NCBI GenBank assembly: GCA_022036555.1
Contig: CM039120.1
Span: 15,949,291 to 16,013,290, forward strand
DNA length: 64,000 nucleotides
From: Microstegium vimineum
Taxonomy: Eukaryota > Streptophyta > Magnoliopsida > Poales > Poaceae
Direction of reading: 5' to 3'
Made by a program: the position numbers and the translations under genes
Part shown: in pieces, positions 45,226 through 56,751 of the stretch
How the letters are laid out: each line of letters starts with the position of its first letter
How positions within the stretch are numbered: the stretch's first letter is position 1
The notes under the pieces: generated by a model
The model's database searches: none
What the model saw: only the letters and a program-made list of their open reading frames with translations
Told to the model about the DNA's origin: nothing

Positions 45226-45935
45226 GTATACCGGTGGAACCCCGACTCGGCGGCGGGGCGGCCGTTCCTGCAGTCCTACTTGGTGGACCTTGCCACCTGC
45301 GGGCCCATGGTGCTGGACGTGCTGCAGAAGATCAAGGCGGAGCAGGACTCGACGCTGGCGTTCCGGCGGTCGTGCCGGGAGGGCATCTGCGGGTCGTGCT
45401 CCATGAGCATCGACGGCGTGAACACGGTGGCGTGCCTCAAGCCCGTGGACGCGGACACGTCGCGGCCGAGCATGATCACGCCGCTGCCACACATGTACGT
45501 GGTCAAGGACCTCGTCGTGGACCTCACCAACTTCTACCAGCAGTACAAGTCCATCGAGCCGTGGCTCAAGACCAAGACAAAGAGGCCGCGGACCTCACCA
45601 TCGCTCGGCGAGCACCCGCAGTCGCCGGCGCAGCGGAAGAAGCTGGACGGGCTGTACGAGTGCATCCTGTGCGTGTGCTGCAGCACGGCGTGCCCGTCCT
45701 ACTGGTGGAACTCGGAGGCGTTCCTGGCCCCGCCGCGCTGCTGCACGCCTACCGCTGGGTCTCCGACACCCGGGACCACTACGCCGAGGAGCGGATACAG
45801 TCGCTGTCGGAAGGGTGGGACAAGATGTACAGGTGCAGGATGATCAAGAGCTGCACGGCCACGTGCCCCAAGAGCCTCGACCCCGCCGCCGCCATCTCCG
45901 CCATGAAGGCATTGCACCAGCTCCGCAAGGCCTGA
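45226..45935 (+). pseudogene. SDH2: succinate dehydrogenase iron-sulfur subunit (SDH2), last exon with a one-base frameshift
   Basis: Starts after a splice acceptor (TTTTCAGTTGCAG|GTATACCGG). It encodes VYRWNPDS, CGPMVLDVLQKIK, the 2Fe-2S ligands in CREGICGSC, ITPLPHMYVVKDLVVDLTNF, the 4Fe-4S motif ECILCVCCSTACPSYWW and, in a second frame, YRCRMIKSCTATCPKSLDPA for the third cluster. The wording is nearest to the SDH2-3 type of plant gene. One G is missing at about 45725-45731 (CTGGCCCC), shifting the frame after EAFL; the remainder runs on to TGA at 45933. The first exon, with mitochondrial targeting, is not within the 900 bp upstream, which holds SINE copies. SDH2 carries electrons from succinate in complex II. 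A real pseudogene or a sequencing slip in a G/C run are both possible. Confidence 0.9.
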
Positions 45936-46436
45936 TTGAGTCATCTGCAGGACTCGCAAGACAAGACAGGGACTACTTTGCGGATTTCGTTCTTTGCTAG
46001 TTGACCTCTACGACGATCTATCGAGTCTACTCTCTTCGACAGAGATGGAGTTTACTATCTTCTTTTTGCAGAACTGAATGTTTGTTCTTTGCCATGAAGA
46101 ATTTCTCGACGCCAGCCAATCCGCAAAATCTGTCTATGCCTTTTACAGAAAGAAACACAACAACAGCAACAACAAAAAAAAAACATCTGAATCATACGGC
46201 ACGTGAATATATCAATCCACCGAGCTATTACACAGACTTTTTAGTCCCAATCAAACTGGGGTACGTAGCCAATTACATGAAAGAACAACATATGAAATCA
46301 TCGCTTGAATCAACGCGTTCATTTCCTTCTCTGATGACGTGCTCTTTCTTCCGTTGCCATGCTTCCCCTTCCATTGCTGCCGTTGGTCCTGGCTTGCCAA
46401 CACGCGGCAACAGTTACCTCTCCCTCGAAGGAAGCC
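45936..46436. other. spacer between SDH2 and the SAP-like gene
   Basis: About 500 bp between two convergent genes, presumably both 3' flanks. It has a short A run near 46170 and no recognised repeat. Confidence 0.5.
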
Positions 46437-46989
46437 TCAACAGATCTTGAAGCTCCTGGCGGACACCGCCAGCGCCGGGCGGCAACCACCTTGCTTCTTC
46501 TTGTGCACGTCGCGGCCAAACCCCGCAGTGGCAGTGCCTGCCCTCTTGGCTCCTCCCGCGGCGGCCGCCGCGCAGTTGTGATCCGCGGGGAACCGGTGCT
46601 TGAGCCACACCTTGAGGCCGCACCCCCTTGCACTGCCTGGTATTGCTGAACGTGAGCGCCTCCTTGCATCGGCGCACGGGGCACTGCGGTTTGCGCTTCC
46701 TCGCCGGGTCACAGCCGCGCGAAGACCACGCGTGCGCGTCCAAAATCTCCCGGTCGCACTGCCCCGGCACCGTCCGCTCGATGGCGTCGCCGCAGTCCGG
46801 GCACACCACGACGGTGCGGCCCTGGTCGGCGGCCTTGGCGCACCCGTGGTCCCGGTACACGCGGCGCGCCGCGCAGAAGAACCCGCCGCACCCGTCACAC
46901 TGGAAGGGAAGGAAGTCCAGCTGGTTGCACTCGGCCTCGTCGCAGTGCGCGCCCAGGTCCGGGAACGCCTCCGTGCCCCGACGTGCCAT
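46437..46989 (-). pseudogene. AN1 zinc-finger stress-associated protein (SAP12-like), frameshifted
   Basis: ATG at 46989 (MARRGTEAFPDLGAHCDEAE). Two AN1-type fingers are visible: the first around CDEAEC ... CDGCGGFFC and the second around CPVRRCKEALTFSNTRQC. A run of five G (46623-46627) has one base too many for the family and shifts the frame. The other frame continues GCGLKVWLKHRFPADHNC to SFKIC and TGA at 46437, for a full length of about 183 residues. Expected zinc ligands look changed: an Arg (CAARR) where a His usually follows, and a Trp in KVWLKH where a Cys is usual. There is no intron. AN1 SAP proteins act in stress responses and ubiquitin-related pathways; here decay or a retrocopy seems likely. 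Confidence 0.85.
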
Positions 46990-47651
46990 CGGACCGTCCC
47001 TCCTCCGCTCCGCCCGCGGCCGCCTGCTAGCTCTCTCTCCTCCTTGCCGTCGTCTGTGGGTTTCTTCCTGCGTCGGCGGTTGGTTGGTTCTATGATGGGT
47101 GCGATCGGTGAGGATCCGAGTAATGGTTTGGCATAGATTTATATGGTGGCTGCGATACCCGAATTAAGGTCGGGTTCGGTTCGGTTACGGTCATTCCTGG
47201 CCGAAACAATTCCTGCTGTTGCTTGGTCGTAGCGTTTCCGGTCGGAATCGGAACAGTTCGAGGACTCAATTCCGTGCCAGACACCAGGCGCACCGCGTTC
47301 GTCAGTCGGTGTCCGTTTCCGCGGGAAAAATTCGGGTGGAGCCGGTCTCCATATATATAGGTTCTTGAATCCGATCCTTCCGTGCATACCTGACGCAGAT
47401 AGTCGGATACATATCCGACGCGTGTCCAACTGCATCCATCGTGCATCACTCGCTTCGGCACCCAGTTTTTTCCCCTTCAGCTTGGCTCGTCCTCATTCCT
47501 CAAATGCGTTGACGCGTTGTTCCCTGCCTATACAAGACTACAAACCGAACTGTTTCATGCCGTGGGGCGTGTCTCGACGCACACATCTGACTCTTATCCT
47601 CGCACTATTGTAAAAAAAAAGCACATGGGTTAACGAACATCACATACACGT
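46990..47651. other. upstream region of the SAP-like gene, no other gene seen
   Basis: Short GGTTCGGTTCGG-type repeats near 47165-47185 and no recognised coding sequence. No TATA box could be assigned with confidence on the minus strand. Confidence 0.4.
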
Positions 47652-48114
47652 TGTTGATAGAGCTTAGGGATCTACTAACAGTAGGATAGGATTAGCCGGG
47701 TTCAACACTTAGAATAGATGTAGTATGACGGATCTGAGAAGAACAATGGGTTATAGAGAAGGTTAGGGTTAGACTTCTACCATCAGCGGATCCCGCCTTC
47801 TTGTTCTGTTCGGCCATGACGTGTTGGCTGTCTTGGGGAAGCATTGGGGACGGCGCTGGCGTCGTGGTGGCGACAGAGGAAGCTTCCCGTCACTGGTAGC
47901 AGACCCTAGATCGGCTAGGGATAGGAGATGTCGGTGAGTTACTGTAGCTCGGTAATCAACTCGTGATTAGAGCCCTGGCCCATACCTCATCCCTTTATAT
48001 ACTGCTGTGTGACAGGGGCCCTCCAGCCATAGATGGGTTGGGCTCCCCGATCAGGAGCAGATCAAGGTCCTAGTGGACCGTTGGGCCCATTAGTGAGAGA
48101 GATCAACACTAACA
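47652..48114 (-). mobile_element. probable solo LTR, minus orientation
   Basis: Begins TGTTGATAGAGC and ends GATCAACACTAACA (inverted TGTTAGTGTTGATC). On the minus strand AGTATATAAAGGGATG (about 48005-47990) makes a good TATA box. The 5-bp flanks (CACGT and GGTGT) do not match, so a target duplication is not proven. Confidence 0.55.
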
Positions 48115-48639
48115 GGTGTTCAAACGTGTATGTGGTAATTAAGAAGTCATAACAGACATATATACAGAGTAGGTTCTATTCGGCTGATACATAAGTCGAC
48201 TGATATCGACTGATTGAATAGTGTTATGTGAGAGAATAAGCTCAAAATAATTTAAACCAACAAAATTCAAAAAAAAGAAAACTCACCAATGTCACGGTCT
48301 TATATGCATCACACATGACACAGTAAAATATATTTAGTAGTCAATTACTAACTAACAGTTTCATATACATGAAGTAATATCAAAAGTCATTACATGTCCC
48401 TCCAACATACTATAAGTAAACCTACTTGCTACTTGAACTAAGAAGATACTAATAAGAAGCTCATGTAACTAATAATCTTCTTGAAGGAAATATTTCTGCT
48501 ATCTGCCAACGTACATGTAACAACAGAAGTAAGGTTGATGTCGACTCCACTTCCTAGTTGATGCCAACATACAGTACATGTATCAATAGAAGTCAGGATG
48601 CTGACTAAGAACATTTTATAACACATGGATACCTTTCGG
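48115..48639. other. AT-rich spacer with a MITE fragment
   Basis: At 48175-48245 CGGCTGATAC ... ATAGTGTTATGTGAGAGAAT resembles the GTTCG MITE family at 29008 and 40623. Nothing else is recognised. Confidence 0.4.
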
Positions 48640-49385
48640 GGTTGTTGTACCACTAGTTTTAGAGGTGGGGACTATTTATAGTTACCCATTTCGTTCAAGC
48701 TAGCTCTCTTGGCCGTTTTTTCAGCTGAAGGAAGCTAGAGAGAGTTCTTGGAGAGCAAAAGGCCTAGTGAGGAAGAGATTTGAGAATCTTAAGCTTGTTA
48801 TTCCTCCCTAGGGCGATTAAGAGTGACAAGTGTGCATCCATCCACCTTCCTAGCCTTGAGTGGGTCAAGTGAAGGTCTTGTGCTTTTTACTTTTGGTTTT
48901 CGACAACACCTAGACGGTTTAGTGGTGATCGAAGGAAGGTGATCGTCCGAAGATTGTTGGCGGCCCTTCTCCAACTTCGTGTGATCGGTTGTGGGCGATT
49001 CACCAAGCCGGAGCGGCGAAGAATCAGCCCATAGAGAGCAATCATCCCTTGCGCGGGATTGAGGGGGAGCTATACCTTGCGAGGTGCTCCAACGAGGACT
49101 AGGAGGGAGTGTCAACTCCTCGATATCTCGGGAAAACATCGCGTGTCAAACTTTCTAGATCCCTAGCTCTTTACATTTCAGCATTTACATTCCGTCTTTG
49201 TTCTTACCTTTCCACTAGAATTGTGTAGGTTGTTCTTTCAATTATATGCATTGCTACCGCTTTCTAGTTAGGACACACTTTCGATAGGCACTAGGGGGTG
49301 ATTGGCACTTGTTAGGTTTTAATGTTGCTTTAGAATTTTAAAAGAAGCCCAATTCACCCCCCTCTTGGGCATCTTGATCCTTTCA
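48640..49385 (+). mobile_element. LTR fragment related to elements 2 and 3, opposite orientation
   Basis: Homologous to the downstream half of the element 2/3 LTR: GGGGACTATTTATAG, CGACAACACCTAGACGG, CCGGAGCGGCGAAGAATCAG, AGGGGGAGCTATACCTTGCG, ending CATCTTGATCCTTTCA at 49385. No signature-rich U3 is attached. The left limit is uncertain. It abuts the LTR of element 3 head-on. Confidence 0.75.
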
Positions 49386-50892
49386 GAAAGGATCAAGATG
49401 CCCAAGAGGGGGGGGGGTGAATTGGGCTTATTTCAAATTTCTAAAGCAATATGAAATCCTAGCAATGCCAATTACCCCCTAGTGCCTATTGGTAGTGTGT
49501 CCTAAATAGAAAGCGGTAGCAAATCAATGAAAGGAAGAATACCCTACACAATTCTAGTATGAATTTAGAACAAGTACGGAATGTAATGCAGTATGAAAGA
49601 GTTAGGGATAGAGATGCTTGACACGGCGATGTTTTGCCGAGGTATCGAGGAGTCGACACTCCCGCCTAGTCCTCGTTGGAGCACCTCGCAAGGTATTGCT
49701 CCCCCTCAATCCCGCGCAAGGGGTGAGTGCTCTCTACGAGCGGGTTCTTCGCCACTCCGGCTCGGTGAACCGCCCACAACCGATCACAAGTCGATGGAGA
49801 AGGGCCCTCGACAATCTTCCGGCGATCACCTTCCTCCCAAGCACCACCGGACCGTCTAGGTGATGTCGATCACCAAGAGTAACAAGCCTTGATCTTCACT
49901 TGACTCACTCAAGCTTCACAACTAGAGGGTGCACACTTGAACTCTTGGATGAACTAGAGGAGAGGACGGATGGATTCGCGAATTACTCTCTCTAGGGCTC
50001 TTGCTCTCTTCCCAACCTTCTCAAAGCAACCAGGAAATGAAATGAGCAAAGGCAAGGTGGGGGAAGCAAGGGGTGAAGTACTCCCCCTCACACTCAGCCC
50101 TCGGGCTGAGAAACATGCATTTTAAGTTGGCGACAGACGCTCCGTCGCAGGGCGATAGATGCTCTGTCGCTTAGCCCCAACGGCTAGTTCCTGTTCACGT
50201 CAGCAGGCGTCAGACGCTCTGACGCTTGGCGACAGACACTGCGCCTCAGGGCCTGGCGCCAACTCGCTGCTCTCGGGTTTCTAGGAAAATATTCCCAGAC
50301 GCTCTCTAGCGTCTTATGCCCATGCGACAGACGCGTCTGTCGCAAACTGGGCAATTCTGGAGCTCTCTGTGTTGGCGCCAGACGCAACGTCATGCATGCG
50401 TCAGCGTCTGGCGCACAAGACTCGCGTCTGGCGACTTAGGCCTCAACATCTGACGCTCATAGAGACTCTCTCTCAACTTCGGTTTTCGTTGCGATGAATT
50501 CGGAAGTTGTTCTAGGCTATCTTACGGTCACCATAGGCTTGCTCATGGCTAAGGAAGTCAAGTGTGCACCACAATTAAGTCATGAAGCTCTCCTAAGTCA
50601 AGCTACTAGTCTCAACCTCTCTTAATAGTACGGTCAAAGATCAAATAGAAGCCCTATCTATTTCTAGGTGCCCTTCATCTCCTTATGGCACTTAGCCTAT
50701 CATTCTAGGGTCTTCATCATGTCTCTTTGAACTTCAAAACGATATCCATCTTGGGGGCTAAGTGATAACCATTGATGCCTATTCATGTTGATCACTTTGG
50801 CTAAGCTACGCATAGTCTCTGCAAAACACACATTAGCCATAATAATCGCAATTGCCGTTAATCACCGAAACCAATAGGGCCTTGATTCTTCA
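49386..50892 (-). repeat. 3' LTR of element 3
   Basis: 1507 bp. Its U3 signature (50121-50456) uses GCGACAGACGC / GCGTCTGACGC forms where element 2 has GCGACGGACGC / GCGTCCGACGC. A purine tract with one change (AAAAAGGGGGACAT on the minus strand) follows at 50893-50906. Confidence 0.92.
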
Positions 50893-51370
50893 ATGTCCCC
50901 CTTTTTGGTGATTGACGATAATAACTCCTCGAGTATGGATATAAGATTGAAAGGTTAGGATTTCAAGTGACTTGGATGGGTTGAGCAAGGGTTAGTGAAT
51001 AAGAATTAGGCATACTTGCTCACCCAAACCAAATCACAAAGATGGTACTCATGAATATGAAATAAAATTAGAGTACCCCATGGTATTCTCACACACATAT
51101 TGGAGTATGGCGTGGAAGCTCAATTACCATTAGATCATAGAGACATATCATGAAGCATATGACAACTCACAAGATATATTAGTGATAAAACATGAGTTTG
51201 TCACACACATCCATATATCACACAAGCATCAACCATCACACATATATACAAGTGCATTAAGAGTAGACATGATGAATGAGAATAGGGAAATTAAGCACAT
51301 CAAAGATCCAAAACCCTCCCCTATCTTTAATACTCGACGCCCTCTCCCCTTTGGCGTCGAGCACCAACAA

Positions 51371-54300
51371 CTAAGCATCTGGAGGTGGGGATGGAGCCGA
51401 AGATGCTTGTCGATGGGATATCCTATAGGGTACCTAGAGACTGGCTTGCCTGAGCTTTGGGCCTCCTTTCCTCGGCCCACGAAGGAAGACACACAGAAGA
51501 AACCGGATTCTACTCGGTAAGGACAATAAGACCGAAGCACAACTTAGGACTCTAAGTTTGTAACCGAGTAGGATTAGAATAACCTTGGCCAGATCCTGGA
51601 CTATAAAGGGCTGTTGAGGGCATCACCCAAAAACAGTTCCCTACATACTACACAACACCCGATACGTAGAGTGACACACAACACCTTGTATTACGATCAA
51701 GAGCAATAACAGACGACTCAACTGGACGCAAGGTTATTACTCGACCTTGTCGAGGGACTGAACCAGTATAAACCGTGTGTCCCTGCATGTCCAACCACCA
51801 AGGTTTCACTATTCGCCGAGGCACGAACTACTATCTCGGGTAACCCCGTTGCAGGCTATCGGTGATAAAACATCGACAACGCTGCAGCCTTGCGATCCAG
51901 CAAGATAAAGTCCTGAAGATCTGAATCATCTGACTCACCACCCTGAGGGTCTGGCACTGACGCTGTATCTGCCTGAGTAGGCTGAGCGGACTCCTCTGTC
52001 TCCCCTTGAGGCTCTAAGAGAGTGGCATCCTGAGCTAGAGCCTCAGACGGTCCTGCCTCTGTAGGTGTGGGCACTGCAGCCTTGCGAGCGTAGACACAAG
52101 GCGAAGGAGAGGGTGTCGTAGCTAGAGCTGTCAAGGTGACTGCTGCTAGAAGCTCCGCTGGCTGCTCTACTGCATCGACTATACTCTGACCCTCTGGCTG
52201 ACCTGGTGCTGCTGACTCCACTGCCTCTGTAGTAACTGCGGTGGCATAAGTGGTGATAGCAATCAAGGGAGGAGTAGTGACTGTCTAAGTCGAACAGTCG
52301 GGTCCAATCTCCGACGAGGCGACTGAGGACAAGTGAGTGCCCGTCGCCGGAGGAGGAACCTCAAGCTCTGGAGTAGGTGTGACTAGCTGAGCTGCACCTG
52401 GAGAGTCCTCTCCCGTGATCTCCAAATAGAAAGCTGAAAGGTCATGTGAGGCCTCTGCAATGGTAGTTCCCCGGATAGGTGTGAAACCCGTCTGAAGCTC
52501 GCCGGGAGAAACTAACCAAGACGACACCTGGGTCCTCGGAGTCTGACACTCTAGTGAAGCTGGTGCCTAGTAGGGTGGAGAAGTGGGTGCCTGACTCAGC
52601 TGTCCTTCAGACGGTAACACTGGAGTCAGCATCACTGACACTGGTGGCTGCTGTGGCTGGGAGGTGTACTGCTGCTGAGAGACTCCGGGCAAGTGGAGCT
52701 GTGGAGTGTAGGTCGGCCCGAAGCTTGAACTGAGAAGACGCTCAAGAATCTGAGTCTGAGTCTTCTGCATCTCGGCCTGCTGCATCTGATATTGCAGGAA
52801 CTAGCGCTGGAACTCGTCCTGTTAGGCCTGTGACTCTGCCTGGGCTGCAAGCTGCTGAGCTGTGAGTCTCCTGACCTCCTCTGCCTGACAACGTTGTTCC
52901 TCTACCTGACGTCTCTGCTCCTCAGCCTGACGGAAGAGCTCCTCAATATGACGTTGCTGACTCTTCTACATCTCTGTAAGCAGTGCCATCATAGTGGCCT
53001 ATGAAGAATCTGGAACAAGAGGTGGAGCAGAGCTGGATCCACCGACCTCATGGTCATGTGGCCTCGGTGTGTACTCAGGCATCGGCTTGTAATCCTCATC
53101 TAAGCTGTCAGAGGGTATATCATCATAGTATGTATCATTAGCTGCAACATCTATCTCAGCATCAAGATCTGCGAGCTCTGCCTCTGCTAGCCCCTGAACT
53201 ATAGTGTCCTGCTGCTCTGCAAACTCTGGTGCAAGCCCTGTCTGCCTAGTGTGGGGTCCTTGAACCCGTCTGCCATGTCCTCTACCACTGTGGTGAACCA
53301 GCTGACTCATGTTGTATTCTGGAAAGACTATGTCTGAGCGTGTGAGGGAGTTGAGATATGAAGCATAACCACCTCAAGACACTATCAAGTAGGAAGTCCA
53401 ATGAGCATACTGAAGCTGCTAGTGGCCCTTGAAGCCTGAAGCAATGATATCCTTTAGCTCACTGACTATCAAGTCCCAAATATCAAACTTCTCCATCCGG
53501 ACTATGTGAGCTAGGAGCCACAGCTGGAGTCTGGTCAAAGTCTCTCTGGATCCCATCCTAGGTAGAATGGTACGTCGAAGTACCTCGTTCAGGATACGGG
53601 CAGTCAGAGTGAGGTCTCGAACTCTGCGATTGGAACCCTCTCCGAACGGCTCTCTGAAACACGGACGTCCAAAGTCCACTAGAGGTACCTCTCCCTCATG
53701 AGGACGACGAGGGGCCTCCTGATCCCCATAGCACAAACTGTGAATCCTCGCGTTTGAATCCTCGACGTGGAAGATCTCTCTAAAACGAGTGTCGTAGATC
53801 CTCACATCCTTGCCCTTGAAGGCAAAGTGAAAGAACTTGTGGTCTGGAGAGATCCACAAGCAAGCATAAAACTGTCTCACCCAATCCTCCTGATAGTTCC
53901 CAACTCTGCCAATCAACCCTGTCAGCCCCGGAAGGTACTCAAGATACTGAGCTATCTCTGGACCACCGATCTCAATAATGGCCGGAAGAGGGCACACCCT
54001 GTGACCTCGAAGCGATGCACGGGTGTTGACGTACACTCTGTAGAAGTCCTCGTGAACCGTAGTGTAGAAGTCTGGGCCTGCTCGAGGATCACGCTCAGCT
54101 GGGAACCAAGTCTGGAAGTCAGTGAACCTCATCTGCTGAATCTGCTTCGCTGTAAGCATAGTGACCTGGTGCCTTACTGGATCTGGCAAGTTGGAGCAAG
54201 GAGGAGGTCTGTCGTTGTGCCATGGACCATCGGGTCTAGGAGGGATAGGCTCCGACCCACGAGCGCGTGTCACACGACTGGACATCAACTCCTGAACTGA

Positions 54301-54648
54301 AGAATGCCCCGAAGGGTCTGCCTACTCAGTGTCATCTTCCTCATCGGCCTCTGGTGTCTCTGTCTCTGGAGGATCGTTTGGCTCATCCTCAGTGCGAGCG
54401 GGGGACTCACGACGCGCTCCACAGCGAGGCGAGAGCCTCAAACCGACGCGACGTCCACCACGCTCAGTGATCTCTGCTGCCTCTGCTGCTGCAACTGCTG
54501 CCACTGAGTCGGGATCCATCAATGGACGCTTGCACTTCTTTGTCAATAGCTTCTTATTGCCCTTGTCCCGGTTGGTGGGTGGACGCGGTGGAGGTGGAGG
54601 GTCACCACCACTACCGGGAACGGGGCCTGCATTATTCGTGCGTGCCAT
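51371..54648 (-). pseudogene. env-like / additional ORF of element 3
   Basis: ATG at 54648 (MARTNNAGPVPGSGGDPPPP). The domain from about 54288 is open to the UAG at 53421-53419: FQTWFPAERDPRAGPDFYTT, EDFYRVYVN, FYACLWISPDHKFFHFAFKG, ARILNEVLRRTILPRMGSRE. Beyond the UAG the frame goes on with acidic (DSLDEDYKPMPEY), Gln-rich coiled-coil and Pro/Thr-rich parts, interrupted by further stops, mostly at positions where element 2 has Gln codons. The last 20 codons are separated by the solo LTR at 51408-51878 and end at a TAG at 51373. It is the best-preserved copy of this domain in the window. Confidence 0.75.
51408..51878 (+). mobile_element. solo LTR nested in the env-like ORF of element 3
   Basis: 471 bp beginning TGTCGATG and ending CATCGACA, with 5-bp flanks ATGCT (51403-51407) and ACGCT (51879-51883), a target duplication with one transition. 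A TATA box GACTATAAAGGG (about 51600) and GAACCAGTATAAACCG (about 51764) read on the plus strand. Confidence 0.9.
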
Positions 54649-54657
54649 TGCAGGACA

Positions 54658-54913
54658 CTGCGAGAAGTACTGTCAACTGCCTCAAACAAACACTGACACT
54701 GATCAACCCCAATCAATCTGACAAGAATGGCTCGACGACCCTGGACTGTCCTCTCGAGGCTTTGCCCGAGTCCACTATCACTGCTCAAGCAAACGCTGCA
54801 CGATAGATAGATGGGATATATAACAACATAAGAAAATACATCTAGAGATGAGCAATGTCTATTAGAGAAGCATGAATGAGATAAGAGTAGATCGATTCTT
54901 GCTTTTTCCATAC
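54658..54913 (-). other. putative 5'-UTR intron before the env-like ORF, element 3
   Basis: 256 bp on the minus strand from TTTGAG|GTATGG to CTTCTCGCAG|TG. The acceptor is 9 nt before the ATG, as in element 2. Other AG acceptors exist (for example ATCGTGCAG), so the exact site is uncertain. Confidence 0.5.
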
Positions 54914-55400
54914 CTCAAACACGATGACCCAAAAAAATAGGGAAGGAACCTCAGTTAATTTCACAAGTCAATCCATAACCTAGAAGGAAAAGGTGAAAGC
55001 TAGGTTTAGGTGGATTTGTGATAGGGCAAAAGGATGAATCAAGGTAAACAAATTTTCAGAGCAAGCAATCACCTTGAAGAAAGGAAGGAAGAAGAAGGCA
55101 AACTTGGAGAGGCTCCTCGGGTGGAACAGCCACCTCGGCAGGGTCCCTCTGTTCAGCCAAAACGCGCGAGACAGAGGAGAAGCGAGGAGCACGAGCCGGC
55201 GGTGCAAGCAGGGCACGGCGGCGAGAGAGGTCCGGCGAGTGGCGGCGCAGGGAGGAGCAAAGATCAGCGTTGTGCAGGGCGAGAGCGAGGGGATCGAGCG
55301 GTGGCGGCGGTTGAGAACGACGGCGAGGTGTACGGATCTGATCTGAGTAACCGACCGAGGGAGAAGAGCGTTTTCGAAATAATATTGCGCTCGGTTAGTT

Positions 55401-55730
55401 CGCGACAGACTCTCTGTCGGGGGCTACAGACGCTAGGTTGTAGTATCCGACGCGCTATCAGAAAGGAACAGAGAGCACCCTCTAGCGACAGACGTGTCTG
55501 ACGCCTAGGCAACAGACGCGTCTGACGCCTAGGCAACAAACGCTGTGAAGCGTCTGTAGCACAAACAGAGAGAACCAGAGAGCTCCATGGAGCGCCGACG
55601 CGTCTGACGCCTCCGCGATGGATGCTAGCAAGTGTCTGACGCCCTTTCTGAGCGACTTTAATCTATGGACTGATGCGACAGATGCTGAGGCATTGAAAAG
55701 CCAAGCGTCTGTCTGTAGCGTCTGACGCCT
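55401..55730 (-). promoter_or_regulatory. internal signature-motif cluster of element 3 (U3-like)
   Basis: About a dozen GCGTCTGACGCC / GCGACAGAC half-sites. The edge toward the leader is GTCTGTCGCGAACTAACC on the minus strand, and the LTR edge is GTCGCCAACTTAAAAT. It is the element-3 counterpart of 34857-35101. A 5'-UTR-like leader follows (54914-55400). Confidence 0.58.
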
Positions 55731-56211
55731 TTTGAAATAGAATTTTTCAAATCAGATTTTTGTTTCTTTCTCCCAACCAAGTCCCAATCCCAAAAAGATT
55801 CAAATAACACATGATTGGACTTGATGTGAGAACCATCCCTCAAACTCTCATTTGCAAGTATTTTGCCATAGGATTTAACTTTAGTTTTTAATCAAAATAT
55901 TCGGATGCAAGCACCAAGGAGACATCATATGGCCACAAGAGGGGTAAAGAAGTGTCGTGAGCTTGGAATTCTCCCCCTATGTGGACGAACACAGAGGATG
56001 CTCAAACTTAACCGAAAAGAAACGGCAAACAACACATGCATATGCAATGCATTACAAGAATTTGAATCTAGGTTGCTTGCAAGTTTAAACCATGATTGGA
56101 CTTCTTCACTCGTTTCAAAGACGGTTATTCCAACCATGTTAGTCAAGCCTATGTGCATTACTAATTTAACATGATTATATTACACATGATGCAAAGTTGG
56201 TTCACACAAGA

Positions 56212-56751
56212 TCATCTTTTGGTGAAGTTTGAGTGATCAAGCACATTCAACTCACTTCTCAACCTACAAAAGGTTGCTTCATCGAGTGGTTTAGTGAAGA
56301 TATCCGCCAATTTATTTTCGCTAGAAACTCCCACTAGTGTGATGTCTTTCCTAGCCACATGATCTCTAAGAAAGTGTTGGCGAATATCTATGTGCTTGGT
56401 GCGAGAGTGTTGAACCGGGTTATTAGCAAGCTTTACGACGCTTTCATTATCACACAAGAGTGGAACATCTTTTAAAACCACGCCGTAATCAAGAAGTGTT
56501 TGGGACATGTATAAGATTTGTGCACAACTTGCTCCCATGTCTATGTATTTTGCCTCGGCGGTAGACAATGCCACACTATTTTGCTTCTTAGAGGACCAAG
56601 AAACAAGAGATCTTCCTAGCAAATGGCAACCTCCGGAGGTACTCTTCCTATCAACCTTACACCCGGCATAATCCAAATCGGAATAGCCACAAAGTAGGAA
56701 GGGAGGTCCTTTGGGATACCAAAGGCCAATGCTAGGGGTGTGCCTTATGTA
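56212..56751 (-). pseudogene. pol: RNase H end of pol, element 3
   Basis: Open frame covering the last part of pol: YIRHTPSIGLWYPKG, SDLDYAGCKVDRKSTSG, STAEAKY (Lys where Glu is usual), DNESVVKLANN, FTKPLDEATF, and LDHSNFTKR at the end, almost identical to element 2. Upstream of YIRH the sequence changes abruptly into LTR. RT, integrase and protease are missing. Confidence 0.9.
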
